A DNA stretch of 21,097 bases from Clostridia bacterium (GTDB lineage Bacteria; Bacillota; Clostridia; Oscillospirales; CAG-272): assembly GCA_900753285.1 (NCBI GenBank), contig CAADYN010000261.1, positions 1 to 21,097 on the forward strand. The letters are read 5' to 3'. The notes beneath the pieces were generated by a model that ran no database searches, was not told where the DNA came from, and was given only the letters and a program-made list of their open reading frames with translations. Shown piece by piece: positions 7,330 to 14,867 of this stretch. Position numbers and translations under genes: made by a program. The stretch's first letter is position 1. Every line of letters begins with the position of its first letter.

Positions 7330-7360
7330 AAAAAAGACGAAGAGAAGCTCTCAGCCTTTT
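7330..7360 (-). terminator. Hairpin terminator after the Gfo/Idh gene
   Basis: On the minus strand, AAAGGCTGAGAG pairs with CTCTTCGTCTTT (one mismatch, two G-U pairs) around a 3-nt loop, followed by a T run (A run 7330-7335 on plus). It sits just past the oxidoreductase stop and four bases before the vanW ribosome binding site, so it probably limits read-through into vanW. Confidence 0.6.
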
Positions 7361-7377
7361 CACTGTTTTTATTCAAA

Positions 7378-8475
7378 TTAGAACTTGAAGATGTCGCCGG
7401 TCTTAGCGGAGGTGTAGATACCTTCGAGAATTCTGGTAACTGTGTAAGCCTGTTCGGGAAGAACTGTGGGCTGAGCCTTTTCGCCGCGAACAGCCTGAAT
7501 CCACTGATATGCTTCCTTACCTGCGGGGTCATTGTCGGAAACGCCTTCATAGAAAGCTGCGCCGCCTGCACTGAAGCTGGGTGTGAAGGTGTACTGTCTG
7601 TTCTGACGGATACCGTTGATGTGAACGCCGCCGCCGAACATATCTCCGCCTGCCTTTGTACCGCATACCATGCAGCAAGCTTCACGAGGTTCGAGAGTGT
7701 TGAGAGCCCAAGAAGCGTCGAGGGAGATTGTAGCGCCGTTTTCCATTACGATGAAGCCGAACGCGGAGCTTTCAACGGTGAACTTTGCGGGATCCCAGTT
7801 GCCCCAGTCGTTGCCCTGTTCTGTATCGTTGTTGTGAGCGTGATATGTAGTACCAACGCAGTACTTCGGCTTGTAGTTGTTCATGATCCAGAGTGTTACG
7901 TCGAGAGCATGAGTACCGATGTCGATGAGGGGACCGCCGCCCTGTTCATACTCATTGAGGAACACGCCCCATGTAGGAACAGCACGTCTTCTTACAGCAC
8001 AAGCTCTTGCGAAGTAAATGTCGCCGAATGTGCCCATCTCGGATTCAGCCTTGAGGTACTGAGCCTGAGCTGTCTGTCTTGTCTGATAACCGATTGTGAG
8101 GAGCTTGCCGGATTTTTCAGCAGCGTCAAGCATCTTCTTAGCTTCTTCGGAGTTGATAGCCATCGGCTTTTCGCACATAACGTGCTTGCCTGCTTCGAGA
8201 GCGTCAACTGTGATGAAGGAGTGAGCGCGGTTAGGAGTAAGAACGTGAACTACGTCAATAGTCTTGTCCTCAAGGAGCTTCTTATAGTCTGTGTAAACAG
8301 CAGCGTCGGGAGTACCGTAGTCCTTCTTAGCCTTCTGAGCTCTTTCTTCGATGATGTCGCAGAATGCAACCATCTGTACGCCGGGAACCTTCTTAAGTGC
8401 AGGCATATGCTTACCGTTTGCGATACCGCCGCAGCCGATAATACCGACTCTTACGATGTCTGATGCGTTTGCCAT
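7378..8475 (-). CDS. Gfo/Idh/MocA family NAD(P)-dependent oxidoreductase
   Basis: 365 residues. The N-terminal Rossmann domain has VGIIGCGGIANGKHMPAL (nucleotide-binding glycines at 14-17) and an acidic Asp40 at the end of the second strand, favouring NAD(H). The family catalytic Lys is in CEKPMA (Lys103). The C-terminal substrate domain has GPLIDIGTHALDVTLWIMN with Asp185 and His189 as expected catalytic residues. Such enzymes oxidise or reduce a sugar or inositol hydroxyl. It may work with the sugar epimerase-like protein at 3788-4756, as the two families are often linked in 3-keto-sugar or inositol metabolism. It has a strong promoter (8542-8570) and CGGAGGA upstream of ATG 8475, and is likely monocistronic because a hairpin follows it. 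Confidence 0.9.
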   Translation of the reverse strand: MANASDIVRVGIIGCGGIANGKHMPALKKVPGVQMVAFCDIIEERAQKAKKDYGTPDAAVYTDYKKLLEDKTIDVVHVLTPNRAHSFITVDALEAGKHVMCEKPMAINSEEAKKMLDAAEKSGKLLTIGYQTRQTAQAQYLKAESEMGTFGDIYFARACAVRRRAVPTWGVFLNEYEQGGGPLIDIGTHALDVTLWIMNNYKPKYCVGTTYHAHNNDTEQGNDWGNWDPAKFTVESSAFGFIVMENGATISLDASWALNTLEPREACCMVCGTKAGGDMFGGGVHINGIRQNRQYTFTPSFSAGGAAFYEGVSDNDPAGKEAYQWIQAVRGEKAQPTVLPEQAYTVTRILEGIYTSAKTGDIFKF

Positions 8476-8541
8476 TTATTTATCCTCCGGATTAAAAAAT
8501 TTCTGTTTAATAGTGAAGCCGCAAAGCTTTCATCTTAGAGT

Positions 8542-8570
8542 ATGATATAACATTTTTTCGTCTTTTTCAA
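8542..8570 (-). promoter_or_regulatory. Predicted sigma-A promoter of the Gfo/Idh gene
   Basis: On the minus strand, -35 TTGAAA (8565-8570) and -10 TATCAT (8542-8547) are separated by 17 bp, 66 bases upstream of ATG 8475. Two 12-bp near-identical direct repeats lie further upstream at 8611-8622 and 8644-8655. Confidence 0.65.
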
Positions 8571-8610
8571 GAGATAAAGAGCACATTTTTGCGCGAATTT
8601 TTCATTTCGG

Positions 8611-8655
8611 CACGTTGCATAATTAATCTTGCTGTTCGATGTACACTTTGCATAA
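8611..8655 (-). repeat. Two 12-bp direct repeats upstream of the Gfo/Idh promoter
   Basis: On the minus strand, TTATGCAAAGTG (8644-8655) and TTATGCAACGTG (8611-8622) match at 11 of 12 bases. They are 33 bp apart start to start, about three helical turns. They sit 41-85 bases upstream of the -35, where activator sites are usually found. No other feature, including a good terminator for rnfB, was seen in 8571-8684. Confidence 0.45.
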
Positions 8656-8684
8656 AGTCATATCAGCTTTTGTTATAGCACGAT

Positions 8685-9518
8685 TCAGTTTTTGCCTACG
8701 CGCTTAATCACAAGTCCGAGTTTGCCCTGAACCTCGCCGGACCAGATGATATGCCGCGGACATTTGTCTGTGCAGATATCGCATCCGGTGCATTTGTCGT
8801 AGTCGATTGACGCAACGAAGTTGTCCACGTTTATCGCGCCCGCCGGACAGTTCTTCTGACATAGCTTGCAGGAGATACATCCGACGTCGCAGACCTTGCG
8901 TGTGTTCTTTCCGTCGTCGACCGACATACATCCCACCCAGTGCTTTGCGTCAAACGGGATGAGCTTTATAATTCCCTTCGGACAGGCGGAAACACATATG
9001 CCGCAGCCTTTGCACTTGGAATAGTCTACGGCGGCAACTCCGTTCTCTACAACTATCGCGTCAAACGGACAGGCTCTCACGCAGGTTCCGAGACCTATGC
9101 AGCCGTTTTTGCACATTTTGTCGCCGCCGCCGATTTTGGAAGCCGCAACGCAGTCGTCAATTCCTTCATATATGTATTTCTTCTTAGCGTATTCGCCGGT
9201 TCCGGAACACATGACCTGCGCTCTCATTCTCACCTGCGCTCCTGCGTCAACTCCCATTATCTGCGCTATCTTGGAAGCGGCTTCGGCACCTCCGACAGAG
9301 CATTTGTTTACGGGAGCGTCACCCGCAGAAACAGCAGCGGCATAAGCGTCACAGCCGGAATATCCGCATCCTCCGCAGTTAGCGCCGGGAAGACAATCCT
9401 TAATCGCTTCGGCTTTCTCGTCCTTTTTGACGGCGAACAGCTTTGACGCGAGGGCAAGCAGAGCACCCATGAGAAGTCCGAGTCCTATGAATATCAGTAC
9501 GGGAAGTAAAATTTTCAT
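8685..9518 (-). CDS. rnfB: Rnf complex ferredoxin subunit RnfB
   Basis: 277 residues. One N-terminal membrane helix (LLPVLIFIGLGLLMGALLAL) anchors it. Next comes the RnfB-type cluster CLPGANCGGCGYSGC (Cys42, 48, 51, 56), then four further 4Fe-4S motifs: Cys136/140/146/150, CKGCGICVSACP (159-169), Cys204/207/210/214 and CTGCDICTDKCP (233-243). RnfB takes electrons from reduced ferredoxin and passes them into the membrane complex; multiple C-terminal clusters are usual in anaerobic Clostridia. It is the last gene of the operon, 12 bases after rnfA, with GGAGGTG before ATG 9518. No clear terminator follows. Confidence 0.95.
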   Translation of the reverse strand: MKILLPVLIFIGLGLLMGALLALASKLFAVKKDEKAEAIKDCLPGANCGGCGYSGCDAYAAAVSAGDAPVNKCSVGGAEAASKIAQIMGVDAGAQVRMRAQVMCSGTGEYAKKKYIYEGIDDCVAASKIGGGDKMCKNGCIGLGTCVRACPFDAIVVENGVAAVDYSKCKGCGICVSACPKGIIKLIPFDAKHWVGCMSVDDGKNTRKVCDVGCISCKLCQKNCPAGAINVDNFVASIDYDKCTGCDICTDKCPRHIIWSGEVQGKLGLVIKRVGKN

Positions 9519-9530
9519 AAAGCACCTCCG

Positions 9531-10106
9531 TCAGAATTTCATTCCGGAAAAACCGGAGAATGCCATTGCCACAAGTCCTGCGGATATGAGAAGAAGCGGG
9601 AATCCGCGGAACGCCTTCGGGGGATCTGCGAAGTTCAATCTTTCTCTCACGCCCGCGAAAACCACGATAGCCATAGTGAATCCGAGAGCCGCCGAGAATC
9701 CAAATACTACGCTTTCAATGAAGTTGTAGCCTTTTTCGATATTCACGAGGGCTGAACCGAGGACTGCGCAGTTTGTGGTGATGAGCGGCAGATAGATACC
9801 CAGCGCGGAGTACAGTGACGGCACGTTCTTTTTGAGGAACATCTCGATAAACTGCACAAGCGCGGCTATGACAAGGATGAACGCGATAGTTTTAAGGTAT
9901 TTTAGTCCGAACGGCTCGAGCAGGAATCTGTACACCGCCCATGTAGCCGCGGACGAGAGCGTCATGACAAACGTTACCGCCATGCCCATTCCGAGTGCGG
10001 TCGACGGTTTATCCGATACTCCGAGAAACGGACAGCAGCCGTAGAATCTCGAGAAGATGAAGTTTTCGGTGAGAATTGCCGTGAACATTATCATGAGTAT
10101 ATTCAT
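9531..10106 (-). CDS. rnfA: Rnf complex membrane subunit RnfA
   Basis: 191 residues, the usual length, with about six hydrophobic membrane segments. Typical sequences are FSRFYGCCPFLGVSD near the N-terminus and YLPLITTNCAVLGSAL in the middle; the latter Cys is in the conserved region of RnfA/RnfE that holds a membrane 2Fe-2S cluster shared with RnfE. It overlaps rnfE by four bases (10103-10106, ATGA type), so the two are translationally coupled. It forms the ion-translocating core with RnfD and RnfE. Confidence 0.95.
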   Translation of the reverse strand: MNILMIMFTAILTENFIFSRFYGCCPFLGVSDKPSTALGMGMAVTFVMTLSSAATWAVYRFLLEPFGLKYLKTIAFILVIAALVQFIEMFLKKNVPSLYSALGIYLPLITTNCAVLGSALVNIEKGYNFIESVVFGFSAALGFTMAIVVFAGVRERLNFADPPKAFRGFPLLLISAGLVAMAFSGFSGMKF

Positions 10107-10855
10107 TTTGCCGCCTCCTCTTCTTCATTTTCGTTTACTTTGCGGACGAGCTTGCCGGTTTCGGGGTCTTTCATTATGGTCTGGTGATATCCGTTTTCTA
10201 TGGCGTCGGCTTCAAGGAGCTTTTTGCGCTGTCTTTCACCGATGCTGTATCTCAGCTTCTGCACGAGAGCAACGAGAAATCCGAGCGTGAGGAATGCACC
10301 TGTCGGCATAAGGAATATTGTCGCGGGTGAGAACCAGTCTCCAAATATCTTAACTCCGCCCGTACCGTCGCTGGAGGCAAAGAGCATACCTGTTCCGAGA
10401 AGCTCACGGACGAATGCTATGCAGAAAAGCGCGAGTGTGAATCCTATTCCCGTAGCGATACCGTCAAAGAAAGACTCTATCGGACCGTTTTTCGAAGCGA
10501 ACGCTTCCGCACGGGCAAGGATAATGCAGTTTACCACGATGAGCGGGATGAATAATCCGAGGGACGCGTCTATCGAGGGGAAATACGCCTTTATTATAAG
10601 CTCCACTGCCGTGACAAAGCCGGAGATTATAACGATATACGACGCGATTCTGACCTCTTTCGGGATTATCTTACGCAGAAGCGAGATAAACAGGTTTGAG
10701 AACGCCAGAACCACTATGACCGATACTCCCATTCCGAGAGCGTTGACTATGGATGTGGTGGTGGCAAGCGTCGGACACATTCCGAGAAGCTGTACAAACG
10801 TCGGATTGTTTGTGATTATGCCGTCACGAAACAGCTGAGGTATTGATTTTTTCAT
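10103..10855 (-). CDS. rnfE: Rnf complex membrane subunit RnfE
   Basis: 250 residues, multi-spanning and homologous to RnfA. Typical blocks are GIITNNPTFVQLLGMCPTLA and LFIPLIVVNCIILARAEAFA, the latter bearing the conserved Cys. The C-terminus after LGFLVALVQKLRYS is a charged cytoplasmic tail of about 50 residues ending in an acidic NENEEEEAAK, somewhat longer than usual. The start is ATG 10855, 19 bases past the rnfG stop, with an AAAGGA site. It is co-transcribed with the other rnf genes. Confidence 0.94.
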   Translation of the reverse strand: MKKSIPQLFRDGIITNNPTFVQLLGMCPTLATTTSIVNALGMGVSVIVVLAFSNLFISLLRKIIPKEVRIASYIVIISGFVTAVELIIKAYFPSIDASLGLFIPLIVVNCIILARAEAFASKNGPIESFFDGIATGIGFTLALFCIAFVRELLGTGMLFASSDGTGGVKIFGDWFSPATIFLMPTGAFLTLGFLVALVQKLRYSIGERQRKKLLEADAIENGYHQTIMKDPETGKLVRKVNENEEEEAAK

Positions 10856-10874
10856 ATTTCATCATCCTTTCCGC

Positions 10875-12341
10875 TTACGGCTTGACCCATTTTGTCTCGG
10901 TCTCGGTTTCCGTTTCTTCTTCGGTTTCAGTCTCCGTTTCTGTTTCCGTCTCGGGATCTGTTTCTATCTCAATTTCAATCTCGCCGGGGTCTGTTTCAGT
11001 CTCGGAAGCTTCCGTCTCAGTCTCCGTTTCTGTTTCCGGTGCCTGTGTCTCAGGCTGCGTTTCGGCTTCTGTCTCGGGAGCTTCGGTTTCCGGCGGCTGT
11101 GTCTCTGTTTCCGGTGTCTGTGTCTCAGGCTGCGTCTCGGGAATCCATGTCTCGGGTTCCGTCTCGGGAGCTTGTGTTTCCGTTTCTGTTTCAGTCTCAG
11201 TTTCGGGTTCTGTCTCAGGCTCTGCTATAACGGGAACTTCCGGCTCGGTCTCAGGCTCAGTTTCGGTTTCTGTTTCCGTTTCGGCGGGAGTTGTCTCGGC
11301 TTCTTCGACTTCTTCAGCTTTTATTGATTCTTCGCCGTTGTCTTCGTTGGAGTTATGGAAGTCGTCCGTGTTTTCTCCGCCTATCGTTACGGCTTCACTG
11401 AGATTCTTTGCCATCTCTTCAAAGTCGATACCAAGCGCAAGTGCGTTGTTCACGGCTTCGGCAACACCCTTTGAGCTGAATGTTGCGCCGGATATGCCGT
11501 CAACGTTTTCGCCAATCACTGCGTTTTCGCCTAGTCCTATGAACTGTGAAACGAATCCCTCTCCTTTGACCTTTGTTCCGACGCCGGGAGTTTCGGACAT
11601 GGAGACAAACGATATTCCGCTGACCTTTCCGTCCGTGTCGATTCCTACCATAAGGTTAATATCTCCGCCGTATCCGCTTCCCACGGAATTTACGCAGCAT
11701 CCGATGATACCGCCGTCCTTTATTATGGCAAAGACTGTTTCTCCGCTATCGAGCGTGTATTCCTTGACTTCTTCTCCGTCGGGGAATATGCTCAGCACTG
11801 CTTTGTTCTGCTCATTCACGACGTTTTCAGCAATCACGTTCTCGGTGAGCATATTTACGACCGACAAAAGCAGTGCGATTCCCGTGCATATTGCCGCGAG
11901 TATTACCACCATCCGCACGGTATACGCCGTACTTCCCTCAGCGGGAGCTTTTTCGGCTTTGGGTTCGCTTTTTTCTTTTTTGCGCGGAGCTTTCTTTTCC
12001 TTTTTCTCTTTCGGCTTTTTTTCCTTTTTCGGCTGAGAATCGGTGTTTTCTACAACTTCTTCAACCGCCTCTTCCGCGCTTTCTTCGGGAACATCGTCTT
12101 CGAGATAGTCAAAGTCCTCAATTAAGTCGCCTTCAATCAAATCGTGAACTTCTTCCTCTTCGGTTATGCTCTCGCTGTTGTCGGCTTCTTCGACCTTTTT
12201 CGGCGCGGCTTCGGGAGTGTGGTGCTGTTCTTTTACATCCGGCTCGAATTTGTCAAGCTCGTCAAGGCTGACCTCGGTCTCAGTCACCACGTCCTTTATT
12301 TCTTCGGCAGTGTTGTTTATTTTTTTCTTTTTCTTGGACAT
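10875..12341 (-). CDS. rnfG: Rnf complex FMN subunit RnfG with very long N- and C-terminal extensions
   Basis: 488 residues, against about 180-220 for typical RnfG. The core is normal: one membrane helix at ~141-165 (TVRMVVILAAICTGIALLL) and an FMN-binding domain whose attachment motif SGATFSS holds the FMN-accepting Thr287. Around it are two extensions. Residues 1-140 are charged: an acidic Glu-rich part, then a Lys-rich KKEKKPKEKKEKK stretch, predicted cytoplasmic. Residues ~350-484 are Thr-Glu/Pro-Glu repeats (TETETE, PETQPETQ, EIEIEIE), ending KWVKP, predicted outside the membrane. RnfG passes electrons through covalently bound FMN within the complex. The start overlaps the rnfD stop by one base (TAATG), with GGAGGT just upstream. 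The tails read in frame without interruption, so they are not an artefact of a frameshift. Confidence 0.94.
   Translation of the reverse strand: MSKKKKKINNTAEEIKDVVTETEVSLDELDKFEPDVKEQHHTPEAAPKKVEEADNSESITEEEEVHDLIEGDLIEDFDYLEDDVPEESAEEAVEEVVENTDSQPKKEKKPKEKKEKKAPRKKEKSEPKAEKAPAEGSTAYTVRMVVILAAICTGIALLLSVVNMLTENVIAENVVNEQNKAVLSIFPDGEEVKEYTLDSGETVFAIIKDGGIIGCCVNSVGSGYGGDINLMVGIDTDGKVSGISFVSMSETPGVGTKVKGEGFVSQFIGLGENAVIGENVDGISGATFSSKGVAEAVNNALALGIDFEEMAKNLSEAVTIGGENTDDFHNSNEDNGEESIKAEEVEEAETTPAETETETETEPETEPEVPVIAEPETEPETETETETETQAPETEPETWIPETQPETQTPETETQPPETEAPETEAETQPETQAPETETETETEASETETDPGEIEIEIETDPETETETETETEEETETETETKWVKP
10893..11291 (-). repeat. Hexanucleotide-type repeat encoding the Thr-Glu/Pro-Glu tail of RnfG
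   Basis: About 400 bases of imperfect GAAACNGAG-like repeats on the minus strand (residues ~351-483 of RnfG). Codons vary between repeats (ACG, ACA, ACT, ACC; GAG, GAA), so the array is not a recent perfect expansion. The unit is a multiple of three, so copy-number changes would keep the frame. The opposite strand shows an open frame of Ser-Val repeats, which is only the antisense image. Confidence 0.8.
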
Positions 12342-13375
12342 TACCTTTTACCTCCGAATCTGCGCGGCATTGTGAGCTTGTCTATGTACCAAACGAGCAG
12401 GTTCATAATGAGTATAGCGAACGAAACTCCCTCGGGATAGCTTCCGAAGTAGCGTATCAGCACCGTGATAAGTCCGCATCCGCATCCGTAGAGAAGTCTG
12501 CCGTTCGGGGTCACGGGAGAGGTTGAGTAGTCGGTTGCCATGAATATCGCGCCGAGCATAAGTCCGCCGGAGAGAAGCTCGTACAGCATGAAGTCAGCCG
12601 CAATTCCACCGCCCTTCGGAAGAAGGAATGTGACAAGCGCAACTGTTCCGATATACGCGACGGGTATCTGCCATGTTATCACGCGTCTGACGAGCAGGAA
12701 AACTCCGCCGGCTATGAGCAGAATGGACGAAACCTCGCCTATGCATCCGCCCATGTTGCCCGTGAGCATATCGAATATGTTGGCGTCGGGGATTACTCCC
12801 TGTTTCAGTGAAGCAAGAGGCGTCGCTCCGGCTACAATATCTCCCTCTGTCAGAGTTACGGCTGCGGAGTTAATCTTTTCGCCGAACTTCTGGAATGTGG
12901 ACATATCTCCCGCCCATGAGAAGAGGAATACTCTTGCGGCAAGTGCGGGGTTGACAAAGTTTTTGCCGATTCCGCCGAAAAGCTGCTTTACAACGACTAT
13001 CGCGAAGAAAGCTCCGACGACGGGCATCCAAAGCGGAACGGCAACGGGCAGGTTCATCGCAAGGAGCAATCCCGTCACGGCAGCGGAAAGGTCGGATACT
13101 GTCACCGATCTGTGCAGCAGAAACTGTGTGAGAGCTTCAAAACCGACGGCAGCCGCCACCGATATCACGCCTATCACAAGCGCACGAGTACCGAACACAT
13201 ACACTCCCCATATGAACGCGGGAATGAGCGCGATAAGCACGTCAAGCATAACGGTCGCCGTAGTCTCGGGGCTTTTTATATGCGGGGAAGACTGTACTTT
13301 TAATAGCGGAGGCATGGAAAAGCGCGGCTTTGTCTCCGTAGTCTGTACATTCTGATTCATTTCGTTGTTATCCAT
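12341..13375 (-). CDS. rnfD: Rnf complex membrane subunit RnfD
   Basis: 344 residues, multi-spanning membrane protein related to NqrB. It has a polar N-terminal stretch of ~35 residues, then the conserved SPHIKSPETT block, hydrophobic segments, KNFVNPALAARVFLFSWAG, and the flavin site AGATPLAS, in which Thr185 is the expected covalent FMN acceptor. It is part of the ion-translocating core. The RBS GAGGTG before ATG 13375 overlaps the stop region of rnfC (11-base gap). Confidence 0.95.
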   Translation of the reverse strand: MDNNEMNQNVQTTETKPRFSMPPLLKVQSSPHIKSPETTATVMLDVLIALIPAFIWGVYVFGTRALVIGVISVAAAVGFEALTQFLLHRSVTVSDLSAAVTGLLLAMNLPVAVPLWMPVVGAFFAIVVVKQLFGGIGKNFVNPALAARVFLFSWAGDMSTFQKFGEKINSAAVTLTEGDIVAGATPLASLKQGVIPDANIFDMLTGNMGGCIGEVSSILLIAGGVFLLVRRVITWQIPVAYIGTVALVTFLLPKGGGIAADFMLYELLSGGLMLGAIFMATDYSTSPVTPNGRLLYGCGCGLITVLIRYFGSYPEGVSFAILIMNLLVWYIDKLTMPRRFGGKR

Positions 13376-13386
13376 ATTTCACCTCA

Positions 13387-14730
13387 TCACGCATCGGGTT
13401 TGAGTGATTTTATCCGTGCCGCCTCAGCCTTTATCGCAGCCTTGGCTTTTCTAATGTGCTGAACTATCTCAACGCCGCCCGGACAGTTATATGAGCATGA
13501 TCCGCACTCAACGCAGCTCATAGCACCGTATTCTTCCGCTCTCTTCCAGTCGTCGGTCATAGAGAACTGCGCAATATACATCGGCATAAGGTGCATCGGG
13601 CAGTTGTTCACGCACTTTCCGCAGTGGATGCAGGTCGGGTGCTCGACGTTCTTCTTGCCGAACTTGTCCGAGAAGAGAAGTATCGCGCTCGTCGATTTCG
13701 TCACCGGCATTTCTTCATCCCACTGAGCCATACCCATCATGGGACCGCCGCTGATGAGCTTTGCAGGCTGACGCTTCAGTCCTCCGCAGAACGCTAAAAT
13801 GTCGGGGAAGGTCGCTCCGATTGGCACAAGAATGTTTTTCGGATGCTTAACGCAGTCACCGTCCACTGTGATAATGCGGCTTGTCAGCGGTGTGCCGTAC
13901 GCAAAAGCTTTGTATATTGCCGAGCAGGTCTCCGCGTTGAATATCACACATCCCACGTCGGCAGGCAGCTTACCCGTCGGTATCTCCACACCCGTCAAAG
14001 CGTAGATGAGCTGTCTTTCGTCGCCCTGCGGATATTTTGTCTTCATTATTTTAACGGATATCATTTTTGAGTCCGCAAGAAGCTCCTCCAACTTTTCCGC
14101 CGCGTCGAGCTTATTGTCCTCTATCGCGATATATGCGCATCTCACTTCAAGAGCTTTTAATAGTATCTTTATCCCGTTGACAACCGACGCGGGGTGCTCG
14201 AGAAGGAGGCGGTGGTTCGCGGTGATGAAGGGCTCGCACTCGGCACAGTTTATGATTATCTTGTCAACCTTGCCGATAGCAGATTTAATCTTTGCGTATG
14301 TCGGGAACGCCGCGCCGCCCATGCCCGAGATTCCCGCTTCTCTGATTATAGATATTATCTCGTCGGTCGTGCATTCGGTGAGCTTTTTCATGACCGGCTT
14401 TATATCGGGACACAGCGTCGACTGTTTATCGTTGTCTATCACGATATGCTCCACTACCGCACCTGTCGGAACCGTCTTTTTTATTATCTCGCGGACTGTG
14501 CCGGATACGCTTGAATGAACAGGACATCCCAGTGCGCTCTCGGGTACGTCTCCGATTTTCTGACCTACCGTTACATAGTCCCCCGGCTTTACTACAGGTG
14601 TCGCTGGAGCGCCGATATGCTGAAGCATGGGAACGGTTACACTGTCAGGCTCGGGAAGTATTTCAATCCTGCTCCGGCTAGTGTTTTTGTATTCCTCTAC
14701 GTGGATTCCTCCGGAAAATGTATATGACAT
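13387..14730 (-). CDS. rnfC: Rnf complex NADH-binding subunit RnfC
   Basis: 447 residues from ATG 14730 (MSYTFSGGIHVEEYK). The frame is open further up to a TTG at 14766, but AGGAG at 14737-14741 lies six bases before this ATG and the family begins at the xxFxGGIH motif; a neighbouring ATG at 14733 is the alternative. The FMN/NADH domain shows GISGMGGAAFPTYAK and INCAECEPF, and two 4Fe-4S motifs follow, CIHCGKCVNNCP and CVECGSCSYNCP. RnfC is peripheral on the cytoplasmic side and reduces NAD+ with electrons from ferredoxin. It is the first gene of rnfCDGEAB and has a promoter at 14775-14803. Confidence 0.95.
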   Translation of the reverse strand: MSYTFSGGIHVEEYKNTSRSRIEILPEPDSVTVPMLQHIGAPATPVVKPGDYVTVGQKIGDVPESALGCPVHSSVSGTVREIIKKTVPTGAVVEHIVIDNDKQSTLCPDIKPVMKKLTECTTDEIISIIREAGISGMGGAAFPTYAKIKSAIGKVDKIIINCAECEPFITANHRLLLEHPASVVNGIKILLKALEVRCAYIAIEDNKLDAAEKLEELLADSKMISVKIMKTKYPQGDERQLIYALTGVEIPTGKLPADVGCVIFNAETCSAIYKAFAYGTPLTSRIITVDGDCVKHPKNILVPIGATFPDILAFCGGLKRQPAKLISGGPMMGMAQWDEEMPVTKSTSAILLFSDKFGKKNVEHPTCIHCGKCVNNCPMHLMPMYIAQFSMTDDWKRAEEYGAMSCVECGSCSYNCPGGVEIVQHIRKAKAAIKAEAARIKSLKPDA

Positions 14731-14774
14731 CATATTCTCCTGTTGTTTGTCGCTGAGTTTCAACAATTTATATA

Positions 14775-14803
14775 ATTATAACCGATTCACTTCAACAAAA
14801 CAA
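14775..14803 (-). promoter_or_regulatory. rnfC: Predicted sigma-A promoter of the rnf operon
   Basis: On the minus strand, -35 TTGTTT (14798-14803) and a consensus -10 TATAAT (14775-14780) have an exact 17-bp spacer, 44 bases upstream of the rnfC start at 14730. It lies within the 137-base gap after the pseudouridine synthase gene. Confidence 0.6.
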
Positions 14804-14867
14804 GTCGTTTTTATAATTTTCTTCTCGTGTCGGCACACAAATATAAAAATATTTCACAGAAAACTTC

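Noticed and set aside
7621..8463. Plus-strand open frame of 280 codons opposite the Gfo/Idh gene
   Set aside because: Antisense shadow of a gene with complete Rossmann, EKP and GTH motifs.
8571..8684. Terminator for the rnf operon
   Set aside because: I looked for a GC-rich hairpin followed by a T run after rnfB and found none convincing.
10893..11291. Possible CRISPR array or regulatory satellite
   Set aside because: The units are short, contiguous and in frame with RnfG; there are no spacers of constant length and no cas genes.
10843..12036. Plus-strand open frame of 397 codons with Ser-Val repeats
   Set aside because: It is the antisense image of the RnfG Thr-Glu tail and FMN domain; RnfG has the flavin motif, operon position and RBS.
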